Shown: positions 15,860-23,975 of the stretch, one piece after another
Numbering within the stretch: the first letter of the stretch is position 1
Layout of the letters: every line of letters begins with the position of its first letter
NCBI GenBank assembly: GCA_045119035.1
Contig: JBGVCU010000054.1
Location: 1 to 40,861, forward strand
Direction: 5' to 3'
Length of the DNA: 40,861 bases
DNA from: CAYVQA01 sp045119035
GTDB taxonomy: Bacteria > Bacillota_I > Bacilli_A > ML615J-28 > CAG-313
Translations under genes and position numbers: made by a program
Notes under the pieces: generated by a model
The model's input: only the letters and a program-made list of their open reading frames with translations
What the model was told of the DNA's origin: nothing
Databases searched by the model: none

Positions 15860-18250
15860 TTACATTACAATACTTACTAATTTATTTGGAACAACAATAA
15901 TTTTTTTAGGCGTTTGTCCATTTAAAATAGCTTGAATTTTTTCACTAGCTAAAGCTAATTTTTCAACTTCTTCTTTTGATGTATTTGCTGGAACAAAGAT
16001 TTTATCTCTTAATTTTCCATTTACTTGAACAACAATAGTAACTAAATCATCTTTAGTTTTTTCTTCATCATATGTAGGCCAAGCTTCGTATGCAATTGTA
16101 TTTTCATGACCAAGTAAGCTCCATAATTCTTCACCTAAATGAGGAGTAATACAGCTAATCATTTTAACAAATCCTAAAGCATATTCTCTTGGAAGTTTAT
16201 TAACTTTATATACTTCATTTACAAAAATCATTAATTGGCTAATAGCAGTATTGAAAGCTAAATTTTCAAAATCTTCTGTAACTTTTTTTACTGTTTGATG
16301 ATATACTTTTTCTAATTCTTTTACTTCATCATTTGTAATGATATTAGCTTCAATAATCATTCTGTATACACGATTAATAAATTTATAAGCACCTTCAACA
16401 CCTTGATTACTCCATGGTTTACTTGCTTCAAGAGGTCCCATAAACATTTCATAAAGTCTTAATGTATCAGCACCATAATCTCTTACAATATCGCTAGGAT
16501 TTACGACAAACTCAGGGAATCTTTTTCCCATTTTAATTCCGTTTGTTCCTAAAATCATACCTTGATGAACTAATTTTTTAAATGGTTCATCAAAATTGAT
16601 AAATCCTTTTTGATGTAAATATTTAGTCCAAATTCTTGAATACATTAAATGTCCAACAGTATGTTCAGGTCCACCAATATATAAATCAACTGGTAACCAA
16701 TGATTTAATAATTCTTTATTACCTAATTCATCATTATTTTGTGGATCAACATATCTTAAGAAATACCAGCTTGATCCAGCTGACCCTGGCATAGTTGAAG
16801 TTTCACGTTTACCAACAATTCCATTTTTATTATAATATTTCCATTCTTCAGCATTTTCTAAAGGCGCTTTACCATTCTTAGATTTATAATCTGATAATTC
16901 TGGTAAAACAAGTGGTAATTCTTCATCAGCTAAAACATAAATTTTACCATCTTCTAAATGAACAACAGGAACAGGTTCTCCCCAATAACGTTGTCTAGCA
17001 AAAATCCATTCTCTAAATTTATAATTAACCTTTTTCTTACCGATTCCTTTATTAGTTAAGAATTCGATCATTTTATTAATAGCATCTTCTTTATTTAAAC
17101 CATCTAAGAATCCTGAATTAATGTGAATACCATCTTCTGTATAAGCTTCTTTTTCAATATCTCCACCTTCTAACACTTGAATGATTTCGATACCAAATTT
17201 TTTAGCAAATTCATAGTCTCTTGTATCATGTGCAGGAACAGCCATAATTGCACCAGTTCCATAAGTTGCAAGTACATAATCAGAAATATAAATTGGAATA
17301 TGTTTTCCATTTACAGGATTAACTGCATAACTACCTGTAAAGCATCCTGTTTTTTCTTTGTTTGATGTTCTTTCAAGTTCAGATTTTTTTGATGCTTCTA
17401 AAACATAATTATCAATTGAAGCTTTTTGTTCAGCTGTTGTGATATTTTTAACTAAATCATGTTCAGGTGATAAAACGCAATATGTTGCTCCAAATAAAGT
17501 ATCACATCTTGTAGTAAATACTGTAAAACTATAATCAGTACCAAAAACATTAAAATCAATTAATGCTCCTTCACTTCTACCAATCCAGTTTCTTTGCATT
17601 TCTTTTGTTGATTCAGGCCAATCAATTCTATTTAACCCTTCTAATAATTCTTCAGCAAAAGCAGCTTGGTCAATTACCCATTGTTTCATATTCTTACGAA
17701 TTACTGGATATCCACCACGTTCAGATTTACCATCAATTACTTCATCATTTGATAAAACTGTACCTAATTCTTCACACCAGTTAACAGGCATATCAACATA
17801 TTTAGCATATCCATCTAAATATAAATTTTTAAAAATCCATTGTGTCCATTTATAAAATGAAGCATCACTTGTTGCTAGAACTTTTGACCAATCATAGTCA
17901 AAACCTAACTCTTTTAATTGTTTTGAAAATGTACCAATATTTTTTTGAGTAAAGCCATCAGGATGGTTTCCTGTTGAAATTGCATATTGTTCAGCAGGTA
18001 ATCCAAATGAATCATACCCCATTGGATGAAGTACATTGTATCCTTGCATTCTTTTCATTCTTGAAACGATATCTGTTGCTGTATATCCTTCAGGATGACC
18101 TGCATGAAGTCCTACACCTGATGGATATGGGAACATATCTAGTGCATAAAACTTAGGTTTAGAAAAATCCCAAACATCTGTTTTAAATGTATTATTATCT
18201 TCCCAATATTTTTGCCATTTAGCTTCTATTTCTTTATGATTATAACCCAT
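15860..18250 (-). CDS. leuS: Leucyl-tRNA synthetase
   Basis: 796 residues, typical of bacterial LeuRS. The class I HIGH motif is HAGH (49-52) after PYPSGVGL, and the CP1 editing domain is present with the threonine-rich region TTRCDTLFGATYC and the GTGAIMAVPAHDTRD aspartate. The KMSKS loop reads KMGKR (573-577), a variant in which the second lysine and serine positions differ. The C-terminal domain (IVVQVNGKLRDKIFVP) is intact. I start at ATG 18250, six to seven bases after GGAGG; an ATG five codons further up overlaps that ribosome binding site. The start overlaps the end of the DUF1189 gene. No T-box leader is seen upstream of the operon. Confidence 0.96.
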   Translation of the reverse strand: MGYNHKEIEAKWQKYWEDNNTFKTDVWDFSKPKFYALDMFPYPSGVGLHAGHPEGYTATDIVSRMKRMQGYNVLHPMGYDSFGLPAEQYAISTGNHPDGFTQKNIGTFSKQLKELGFDYDWSKVLATSDASFYKWTQWIFKNLYLDGYAKYVDMPVNWCEELGTVLSNDEVIDGKSERGGYPVIRKNMKQWVIDQAAFAEELLEGLNRIDWPESTKEMQRNWIGRSEGALIDFNVFGTDYSFTVFTTRCDTLFGATYCVLSPEHDLVKNITTAEQKASIDNYVLEASKKSELERTSNKEKTGCFTGSYAVNPVNGKHIPIYISDYVLATYGTGAIMAVPAHDTRDYEFAKKFGIEIIQVLEGGDIEKEAYTEDGIHINSGFLDGLNKEDAINKMIEFLTNKGIGKKKVNYKFREWIFARQRYWGEPVPVVHLEDGKIYVLADEELPLVLPELSDYKSKNGKAPLENAEEWKYYNKNGIVGKRETSTMPGSAGSSWYFLRYVDPQNNDELGNKELLNHWLPVDLYIGGPEHTVGHLMYSRIWTKYLHQKGFINFDEPFKKLVHQGMILGTNGIKMGKRFPEFVVNPSDIVRDYGADTLRLYEMFMGPLEASKPWSNQGVEGAYKFINRVYRMIIEANIITNDEVKELEKVYHQTVKKVTEDFENLAFNTAISQLMIFVNEVYKVNKLPREYALGFVKMISCITPHLGEELWSLLGHENTIAYEAWPTYDEEKTKDDLVTIVVQVNGKLRDKIFVPANTSKEEVEKLALASEKIQAILNGQTPKKIIVVPNKLVSIVM

Positions 18251-19094
18251 GTTTATTTCCTCCATTTGTTGAAATAAAATAATATCTTACTGCTGTTGAT
18301 AAATAAAAGAATGATATTAATTGACATACTATTAATAACAATGATGATGCCATAAAAATCGATAAAGTATTAGCAAATGTGTATATTGTAAATGCATAAA
18401 TACCCATATGATAAATCTTACCGTATTTAATACCTAAATGTCTATTAAATAAATATAATATCAAAGTTGGAATAAGTATCATAAATAATAAACCAACAAT
18501 ACCATTAATTAATATAGTTGGAATACTAATCGCAATAATCATCGTTTTATATTTGTTAAATAAACCAAATAAAACTCCCGCAAACTCATTACCAACAACT
18601 ACTCTACTATCAAGTGAAAGTTTTGCACTTAAAATTCCAATTTCTTCGTATGTAGCAAGTTCCACAAAAAATCTTGCATTATTAACTTGATAAATACCTG
18701 AAATATTATTTTTTGTAAATATTAATTCATATTGTTTAGCTTCATTGTCAAATGATTCCATTTCTTTAGAAATAAAATCACGATTTGAATCCTCTAAATA
18801 TGGGAAAAAATACATTCCACAAGTATCTGTTTCAACATATAATTTCTCATCAGGCATTAAACTATATAATTTATAATCCGCAATAAACATTGAAGATTCT
18901 TGTTTACTATAAGCATTTGCCATTTCAACAAAAACATTATTATCAATACCACCTGTAAAACAAATATATAAAATATTTGGTAAAGTAAAAATTAATAATA
19001 AAAAAACAAAATATCCAAATGTCTTCAGTTTACTATCAGTATACTGATGAATCATTTTGGGATTTAATATTGAATTTTTAAAACGAGTATACAT
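18240..19094 (-). CDS. DUF1189 family membrane protein
   Basis: 284 residues. The N-terminal basic stretch MYTRFKNSILNPKMI followed by a membrane helix (26-46), an extracytoplasmic part of about 130 residues, and then four or so helices (184-216 and 227-272) fit the DUF1189 pattern of Firmicutes. Function unknown. It heads the leuS transcript from the promoter at 19123-19151, with AGGAGG before the ATG, and its stop lies 11 bases inside leuS, so the two are translated together. Co-transcription with leuS is probably an organisational accident and not a functional tie. Confidence 0.75.
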   Translation of the reverse strand: MYTRFKNSILNPKMIHQYTDSKLKTFGYFVFLLLIFTLPNILYICFTGGIDNNVFVEMANAYSKQESSMFIADYKLYSLMPDEKLYVETDTCGMYFFPYLEDSNRDFISKEMESFDNEAKQYELIFTKNNISGIYQVNNARFFVELATYEEIGILSAKLSLDSRVVVGNEFAGVLFGLFNKYKTMIIAISIPTILINGIVGLLFMILIPTLILYLFNRHLGIKYGKIYHMGIYAFTIYTFANTLSIFMASSLLLIVCQLISFFYLSTAVRYYFISTNGGNKHGL

Positions 19095-19122
19095 CCTAGT
19101 AACCTCCTAACATACTTTATTA

Positions 19123-19151
19123 ATTATATCATAATTGATTTGAAATGTAAA
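19123..19151 (-). promoter_or_regulatory. Promoter of the DUF1189-leuS transcript
   Basis: TTTACA (19151-19146), 17 bases, TATAAT (19128-19123). Confidence 0.75.
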
Positions 19152-19187
19152 TTCATATTACTTAAAAAATATCAAATTTTAATTAAT

Positions 19188-19216
19188 ATAAAAAAAGACC
19201 TTATAAAGGTCTTTTA
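19188..19216 (-). terminator. Terminator of the infC-rpmI-rplT operon
   Basis: AAAAGACCTT (19193-19202) pairs with AAGGTCTTTT (19206-19215); the minus strand continues with T residues. It lies just after the rplT stop. Confidence 0.85.
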
Positions 19217-19226
19217 ATTTCAATAA

Positions 19227-19586
19227 CTATTTAGTTAATTGAGCTTTAGCGATATCGCATAAGTTGTTGAATGCTGCAATATCATTTACAGCTAAATCAG
19301 CTAACATTTTTCTGTTGATATCGATATTTGCAAGTTTTAAACCATGCATTAATTTATTATAGCTTAATCCATAAGCACGAGATGCTGCATTAATACGGAT
19401 AATCCATAATTTACGGAAGTTTCTTTTGTTGTTTTTACGGTCACGATAAGCATATGATAAAGATTTCATTACTTGTTCATGAGCTGTTTTATATAATGTG
19501 TGTTTTGATCCAAAGTAACCTTTAGCAAGTTTTAAAATTTTATTTCTTCTTCTGCGAGCTACTACTCCGCCTTTAGTACGTGGCAT
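19227..19586 (-). CDS. rplT: Ribosomal protein L20 (bL20)
   Basis: 119 residues, exact family length. MPRTKGGVVARRRRNKILKL and the basic helical N-terminus are diagnostic, as are RKLWIIRINAASR and SYNKLMHGLK. L20 is an early assembly protein of the 50S subunit and in Bacillus represses its own operon by binding the leader RNA, for which a matching leader is present upstream of infC. AGGAGG precedes the ATG; 16 bases from rpmI. Confidence 0.98.
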   Translation of the reverse strand: MPRTKGGVVARRRRNKILKLAKGYFGSKHTLYKTAHEQVMKSLSYAYRDRKNNKRNFRKLWIIRINAASRAYGLSYNKLMHGLKLANIDINRKMLADLAVNDIAAFNNLCDIAKAQLTK

Positions 19587-19602
19587 GTTTGTTACCTCCT
19601 AA

Positions 19603-19800
19603 TTAAATATTTGACAATTGTTGTCTAATTCTCTTTGTATCAGAAACTGAAAGAGTACTAGGCTTACGTAAATGTCTTGTTCTTTTTTGTGTTTTTCCAG
19701 GAGCTAAATGACTTGTTCCTGCTTGTCCACGTTTAAATTTTCCAGTTGCTGTTCTCTTTAAACGTTTTTTAGTACCACTGTGTGATCTCATTTTTGGCAT
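19603..19800 (-). CDS. rpmI: Ribosomal protein L35 (bL35)
   Basis: 65 residues, normal length. MPKMRSHSGTKKRLKRTATG at the start and KTQKRTRHLRKPS in the middle are typical of L35. It lies between infC and rplT with short gaps and an AAGGAGA ribosome binding site. Confidence 0.98.
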   Translation of the reverse strand: MPKMRSHSGTKKRLKRTATGKFKRGQAGTSHLAPGKTQKRTRHLRKPSTLSVSDTKRIRQQLSNI

Positions 19801-19817
19801 AATTATTAATCTCCTTT

Positions 19818-20387
19818 TTATTTTTTCTTTTTGTCTGGAATTGGGCTTAAGTTCATAAACATATTACGCCCATCTAATTTAGGTTCTGAATCCATTACTG
19901 CAATGTCACTTAGACCTTCAGCAAATTTTAAGAAAGAACCTTTTGTTGTTTCAGATTGATCAATCATTCTTCCTCTGAAACGACAACTTACCTTAACTTT
20001 GTCTCCTTCAGTTAAGAATTTACGAGCACTACGCATTTTCCATTCAAAATCATTACTGTCAATTGTTGGACTAATTCTAACTTCTTTAACATTAATAACT
20101 TTTTGATTTTTCTTTGCTTCTTTTGCTCTTTTTTGTTGTTCATAGCGGTATTTAGAATAGTCCATTAATTTACATACAGGAGTTGGAGCCCCTGGTGCAA
20201 CACAAACTAAATCATACCCTCTATCCTCAGCAATTTGTAAAGCCGCTAAACGATCAAGAACCCCAAGTTGTTCACCTGAATCTGAAATAACTAAAACCTT
20301 ATCGAATAAAATTTCATCATTTACAAGATTTTCTTTATCGCTTTGTTTCTTATTAGGCATTTCAACCTTTTCGAAATACTTACTGAT
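19818..20387 (-). CDS. infC: Translation initiation factor IF-3 with a likely AUC start codon
   Basis: 189 residues. IF-3 prevents premature subunit joining and discriminates against non-canonical start codons. The N-domain (LVNDEI to KLMDYSKYRYEQQ), the linker helix and the C-domain (EVRISPTIDSNDFEWKM) are complete. The strong ribosome binding site GGAGGTGA sits 8 bases before an in-frame ATC (20387-20385) that begins I-S-K, matching the AUU-SK start of Bacillus relatives; no ATG is at the right distance. A TTG at 20402 is part of the ribosome binding site. ATG at residue 10 (MPNKKQ), after AAAAGG, is the alternative start. A non-AUG start is the known autoregulatory trait of infC. Confidence 0.93.
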   Translation of the reverse strand: MSKYFEKVEMPNKKQSDKENLVNDEILFDKVLVISDSGEQLGVLDRLAALQIAEDRGYDLVCVAPGAPTPVCKLMDYSKYRYEQQKRAKEAKKNQKVINVKEVRISPTIDSNDFEWKMRSARKFLTEGDKVKVSCRFRGRMIDQSETTKGSFLKFAEGLSDIAVMDSEPKLDGRNMFMNLSPIPDKKKK

Positions 20388-20578
20388 AAAATTCACCTCC
20401 AAATATAAGTTATCACCCTACAGTGAAAGAAATGAAAATTAAAAAAGTGAGCATAAGCCCACTTATAATCACTCGTATTTCTCTAGATTGCTCTATGTAC
20501 ATAATGACTCTTGACCTACCGACTCGTTGTCAATCAGGTGAGAAGTGGGACTTCTTCTTTTCACTAAGGATATTTAAC
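20388..20578 (-). ncRNA. L20-type leader of infC-rpmI-rplT
   Basis: The roughly 190-base leader has the conserved block GTCCCACTTCTCACC, then ATTGACAACGAGTCGG and TAGGTCAAGAGTC, found in Bacilli infC leaders. It ends in an intrinsic terminator, AAGTGGGC/GCTCACTT followed by TTTTTT (minus strand, 20464-20436). The upstream CCCACTT can pair with the AAGTGGG arm of the terminator, giving the antiterminator/terminator switch known for L20 autoregulation. L20 binding would favour termination. Confidence 0.85.
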
Positions 20579-20584
20579 GCTAAT

Positions 20585-20613
20585 ATTATATCAAAATATA
20601 TCCGTATTGTCAA
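20585..20613 (-). promoter_or_regulatory. Consensus promoter of infC-rpmI-rplT
   Basis: Perfect TTGACA (20613-20608), 17 bases, TATAAT (20590-20585). No terminator is visible between the permease gene at 20637 and this promoter, so some read-through from the ABC operon is possible. Confidence 0.92.
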
Positions 20614-20636
20614 CTGAAATGACTTAATTAGCTAAA

Positions 20637-21317
20637 CTATAAATCTTTAAAATAATAAACAATCCCACCTAAAAAAGAATAAAAAACAAACAGTATTACT
20701 TTATGAAAAATACCATCCAAAGTAATTATATTACTTAATGTTGGAAAATAGATCTTTAAAAAATTAATAGATAGAACCTCAGATATAATAAAAACAATTA
20801 ATGGAATAAGTAAAACTAACTGAGTTTTAAAAAACACTATTAACAATAAAGATAATACTCCATAAACTAAAGTAAGTAAAAATGAATCAAAATTAATTAA
20901 AATAAGATCTATAAAAGAAGTAAAAAAATTTACTTTATAGCTTACAAGTAACATATTAGAAAAACTAAGAATTACTGTTATTAAAAATATTATAAATGAG
21001 ATAGAGAGTATCTTTGTTAAATAAAACTCAATTCTATCTTTTTTGGTTCTTAAAAATAAAACATTGTAAGAATCTTGTTGAAGAGAAAAACTATTACCAA
21101 ACAAAAAACTTCCAACAATAACTCCAATGAATTTATTTATAAAAACTACATTCTCAATTGCTGAGTGAATTGTTTCTTGTTTATTTAATAACTCCATTTT
21201 TAATTTAGTAAATGGATTAAATAAAACAAAATATCCCATAAATGTGACAAAAGTTATAAAAATAATTATAAAACAATTAATTTTACTTAATAAATATTTC
21301 CTATGTAAACTAAACAT
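20637..21317 (-). CDS. ABC transporter permease, last gene of the secreted-protein operon
   Basis: 226 residues with about six membrane helices (near 14-36, 60-80, 100-125, 135-160, 165-190 and 205-224) and no recognisable extracellular domain, an ABC-2-like layout. The loop LQQDSYNVLFLRTKKDRIEF is the kind of cytoplasmic coupling segment that meets the ATPase. I start at ATG 21317, six bases after AAGGA, not at the ATG two codons upstream. It follows the ATPase gene by 2 bases. No family assignment beyond permease; substrate unknown. It lies just 24 bases before the infC promoter without an obvious terminator. Confidence 0.7.
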   Translation of the reverse strand: MFSLHRKYLLSKINCFIIIFITFVTFMGYFVLFNPFTKLKMELLNKQETIHSAIENVVFINKFIGVIVGSFLFGNSFSLQQDSYNVLFLRTKKDRIEFYLTKILSISFIIFLITVILSFSNMLLVSYKVNFFTSFIDLILINFDSFLLTLVYGVLSLLLIVFFKTQLVLLIPLIVFIISEVLSINFLKIYFPTLSNIITLDGIFHKVILFVFYSFLGGIVYYFKDL

Positions 21318-21319
21318 AC

Positions 21320-21931
21320 TCATTCCTTCTTATTAACATAAATTAAATTTTTAACTTTATAATTAAAATCTTTCAAATTATGTGTTGATATAATTATTAA
21401 TTTTTTCATTTTCCTTAATTTCTTAATCTCATTAATAAAAACTTCTTTTGTTTCAATATCTAACCCACTTAATGGTTCATCAAAAATATAAATATCACTT
21501 TCAATAATTAATGATAAAATTAAGTTAATTTTTTGTTTATTTCCTTTTGATAGTTGATAAATATTTTTATATAAATGAGGCTTTAAATTAAATAATTCAA
21601 CATAGTAATTTAAGCTATTAACACCTGTTTCATTATTCATTTTCTTTATTTTTAGATATTGATTTAAAAATGTATATGGTGTAATAAAATCAGGAAAAAT
21701 TACTTTTTCAGGTGAATAACTTACTTTCTTTGAATTTTTTTCAATCTTCCCTTCATAATCAACATGATTTAAAATACACTTAAGTAAAGTAGATTTTCCA
21801 CTTCCATTATAGCCTAATAGAAAATTGCATTTTTCTGATGTAATACATATATTTATATCTTTTAAAACAATATTTTTCTTAAATCCAACTAAATATTTTT
21901 TTGATAAATTTGTAATATTAATTGAAATCAT
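21320..21931 (-). CDS. ABC transporter ATPase
   Basis: 203 residues, a compact ABC domain. Walker A GYNGSGKST (40-48), signature LSKGN (127-131), Walker B IYIFDEP (D151, E152), D-loop SGLD and switch histidine H184 are all present, so it should hydrolyse ATP. The Q-loop region reads SYSPEKVIFP without a clear glutamine. I start at ATG 21931; a TTG five codons earlier is less likely. The start overlaps the end of the upstream gene by 14 bases with only a weak ribosome binding site, so translation is probably coupled. It pairs with the permease at 20637. Confidence 0.85.
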   Translation of the reverse strand: MISINITNLSKKYLVGFKKNIVLKDINICITSEKCNFLLGYNGSGKSTLLKCILNHVDYEGKIEKNSKKVSYSPEKVIFPDFITPYTFLNQYLKIKKMNNETGVNSLNYYVELFNLKPHLYKNIYQLSKGNKQKINLILSLIIESDIYIFDEPLSGLDIETKEVFINEIKKLRKMKKLIIISTHNLKDFNYKVKNLIYVNKKE

Positions 21932-22856
21932 AAACAAAATGATCAACTAACACATCTTCATACGATTTAAAAAACATAAATGGTTCAATGATTTGACTAT
22001 ATGTATTATCATCTAGTAAGTAGGTTATTTCAAAACCTAAAGTTGTAATATTAGAACTTGTTAAATAAGAAAGTGGTAGAAATAATATTATTTCTTTATC
22101 AATTTTATATAAAATATCGATCTGATTTACACTTTCATATATACTATATTCATACCCTAATATTTCACTTATTGGTGTTGTTGCTTCATAGTCAGCATGT
22201 TCTAATTGCTTTATTTTACCAACATTTACTAAAACATTATTGTTTAAAGATTTAATGTTAGTAATTGTTAAATTATCAATTTCATTTTTTAATGATAATA
22301 TAACTCCACTTAGAGTCTTTTTATCATTTACTATTGAAACTATTCCTTTTAAAGAAGAAATAGTAAAAACTTTAGTTGATTCTTCCTTATTATATAAGAA
22401 TATTTTACCTAATTTAAAATTTAAGGTTTCGTCGTTTAAATAATTAATCTTCATATAGCAATTTTCTAAAGAAATAAGAGAATTTGATTTAAAAGGTATC
22501 AACAACTTCAATTCATAGTTATAGTAATTTACATTTTCATATTCATATAAAGTATCTTTTTTTATATCAATTAAATTCAATAAATATTCTTCTTTTGTTA
22601 TGTTATCATAAATGTACACTTCATTAATAAGTTCTTTATCTAAATACATTGTATCTTTTCTTGTACATTTGATAGATGTCTCAAGATATGTTTCTTCAGA
22701 ATATTCAATATAATATTCTTTAGGTATCGTCAAAAATTCTAAACTTTTACTGTTTCTAATATATAGTAAAATTAAAATAATTGTTGTTACAATTATTAAT
22801 AATATTGTAATAACAAACCATAAATTTTTAACTAATAACTTCTTCACATAACTCAT
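21918..22856 (-). CDS. Membrane-anchored extracellular protein of unknown function
   Basis: 312 residues, not recognised. A short basic N-terminus, one membrane helix (about 10-33), then about 275 residues with a beta-rich, Tyr- and Asn-rich character and no cysteine-rich or enzymatic motif, presumably outside the cell. The end reads FVYDFN. The start is ATG 22856 (a GTG three codons earlier is possible); it overlaps the gene for the secreted protein by 29 bases and lacks a strong ribosome binding site, which points to coupled translation. Its place between a secreted protein and an ABC transporter suggests a role as receptor, chaperone or immunity factor for that protein, but this is inference only. 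Confidence 0.65.
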   Translation of the reverse strand: MSYVKKLLVKNLWFVITILLIIVTTIILILLYIRNSKSLEFLTIPKEYYIEYSEETYLETSIKCTRKDTMYLDKELINEVYIYDNITKEEYLLNLIDIKKDTLYEYENVNYYNYELKLLIPFKSNSLISLENCYMKINYLNDETLNFKLGKIFLYNKEESTKVFTISSLKGIVSIVNDKKTLSGVILSLKNEIDNLTITNIKSLNNNVLVNVGKIKQLEHADYEATTPISEILGYEYSIYESVNQIDILYKIDKEIILFLPLSYLTSSNITTLGFEITYLLDDNTYSQIIEPFMFFKSYEDVLVDHFVYDFN

Positions 22857-23469
22857 AATATTCACTCATTACATCAACAATTTCCCAAGAGCCTTTTTTA
22901 AAGCACATCCAAAGAATATAATATTTTGCCACACCATTAGATACTTTACAATCACCTTTCACGATTAAAGATATCTTGTGTTTAGGAGCAATTGTAACAT
23001 TGAAATCTACTTTTTCGGTAGAAGTATGTGAGGTTACTTTTCCGATTTGTTTTCTAATTTCAACTTCTAATGCTCCATTGATTTTCTTTTTTGAAGAAAG
23101 ATTTGCTCCAAGAGAACCTGTTGTAACAACACTGTTTTCTTCCATATTTTCAATAGTCGATGCATAATTAAATTTTACAGATTGATTTGTATTATTATAT
23201 CTTGAAAAAATAGATTTACCTACATAAGTCGCATTTGCAGCACATACCATATCACTTACAGACCATCCAGCAAATTTTCTTTTAACTGAATTTAATTCTT
23301 TAGCAACTTCTCCTGGCGTCATTCTATTTAATAATTTTGCTCCAGTATTATATTTAAAATTAATTTCTTTGTATTCTGAATGACCCGTATCATAATCAGC
23401 ACTAACACACACATTACTAATCCCCATAAACATAAAACATAAAAATAACATTAAATAAATTTTCTTCAT
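22828..23469 (-). CDS. Secreted beta-rich protein of unknown function
   Basis: 213 residues with a clear signal peptide; cleavage is likely after A24 (CVSA before DYDTG). The mature part is about 189 residues. After a short helical segment (MTPGEVAKELNSVKRKFAGW) it is a string of alternating beta strands rich in Ser/Thr: SVKFNYAST, SVVTTGSLGANLS, ALEVEIRKQIG, KVDFNVTIAPKHKISLIVKG, then VAKYYILW. The Ser/Thr strands followed by an IAPKHK turn loosely recall aerolysin/ETX-MTX2-type pore-forming proteins, but no motif proves it. Two Cys at 176 and 192 and others may form disulfides. First gene of a four-gene operon with its own promoter and AAGGGGGAG ribosome binding site. Confidence 0.7.
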   Translation of the reverse strand: MKKIYLMLFLCFMFMGISNVCVSADYDTGHSEYKEINFKYNTGAKLLNRMTPGEVAKELNSVKRKFAGWSVSDMVCAANATYVGKSIFSRYNNTNQSVKFNYASTIENMEENSVVTTGSLGANLSSKKKINGALEVEIRKQIGKVTSHTSTEKVDFNVTIAPKHKISLIVKGDCKVSNGVAKYYILWMCFKKGSWEIVDVMSEYYELCEEVIS

Positions 23470-23482
23470 TTTGTCTCCCCCT

Positions 23483-23519
23483 TTGCAAATATTATATCTT
23501 AATAAATTACGATTTGCAA
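23483..23519 (-). promoter_or_regulatory. Promoter of the secreted-protein/ABC operon with flanking inverted repeat
   Basis: TTGCAA (23519-23514), 17 bases, TATAAT (23496-23491). The -35 is part of ATTTGCAA (23512-23519), repeated in inverted form as TTGCAAAT at 23483-23490 near the transcription start. The pair, 29 bases apart centre to centre, is a candidate operator. Confidence 0.65.
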
Positions 23520-23565
23520 CAATAATTGATTGTCAATTTTATACTTATATACCTCATATATGTCG

Positions 23566-23596
23566 AAAAAAAGAACCTAAAATTATAGGTTCTTTT
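23566..23596 (-). terminator. Terminator of the marR-pepP operon
   Basis: AAAAGAACCTA (23569-23579) pairs with TAGGTTCTTTT (23586-23596), followed on the minus strand by T residues. The stop codon of the DUF2085 gene is inside the stem. Confidence 0.82.
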
Positions 23597-23975
23597 GAGT
23601 TTTAAATTTCATAAATTTAATTTCAATAAATTGTAGAATTATGATGATTAAGAAGCTAATACCAAGTCCAGCAATTAAACCTGTAACGCTTCTTCTAAGG
23701 TTTGTACTTTCATACGTGGAAAGTGTTTGTACAAGTCCATCTATAAAGGTTGGTATAATTAAAATAATAGCTAAAATAAAATGTTTGAATTTAAAAAGCA
23801 TATTTTTCTTTTCTTTTAAAATATAAAAGAAAATACATCCAATAAATATTCCTATACCTAACATCATACAACGATAACATATCGGAAATACAAAATCTCC
23901 AATATGCAATGCTCGTTCAGGATTTCTATTGCACAAAGGTATTTTACCAAAATCATCGAAAATACTAATAATCAA
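23583..23975 (-). CDS. DUF2085 family membrane protein
   Basis: 130 residues. The N-terminal segment carries the family pattern: C15 with NRNPERAL, then GDFVFPICYRCMMLG with a CxxC pair (C33, C36), followed by three membrane helices (about 36-54, 64-82 and 94-118). The cysteines may bind metal. Function unknown. Translation most likely starts at a TTG directly abutting the stop of the zinc-ribbon gene, with GGTGGA six bases upstream; there is no ATG in a suitable position. Confidence 0.7.
   Translation of the reverse strand: MIISIFDDFGKIPLCNRNPERALHIGDFVFPICYRCMMLGIGIFIGCIFFYILKEKKNMLFKFKHFILAIILIIPTFIDGLVQTLSTYESTNLRRSVTGLIAGLGISFLIIIILQFIEIKFMKFKTQKNL

Noticed and set aside
18240..19151. 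T-box riboswitch ahead of leuS
   Set aside because: The promoter lies only about 30-60 bases before the DUF1189 start and the region lacks the T-box sequence and specifier stem.
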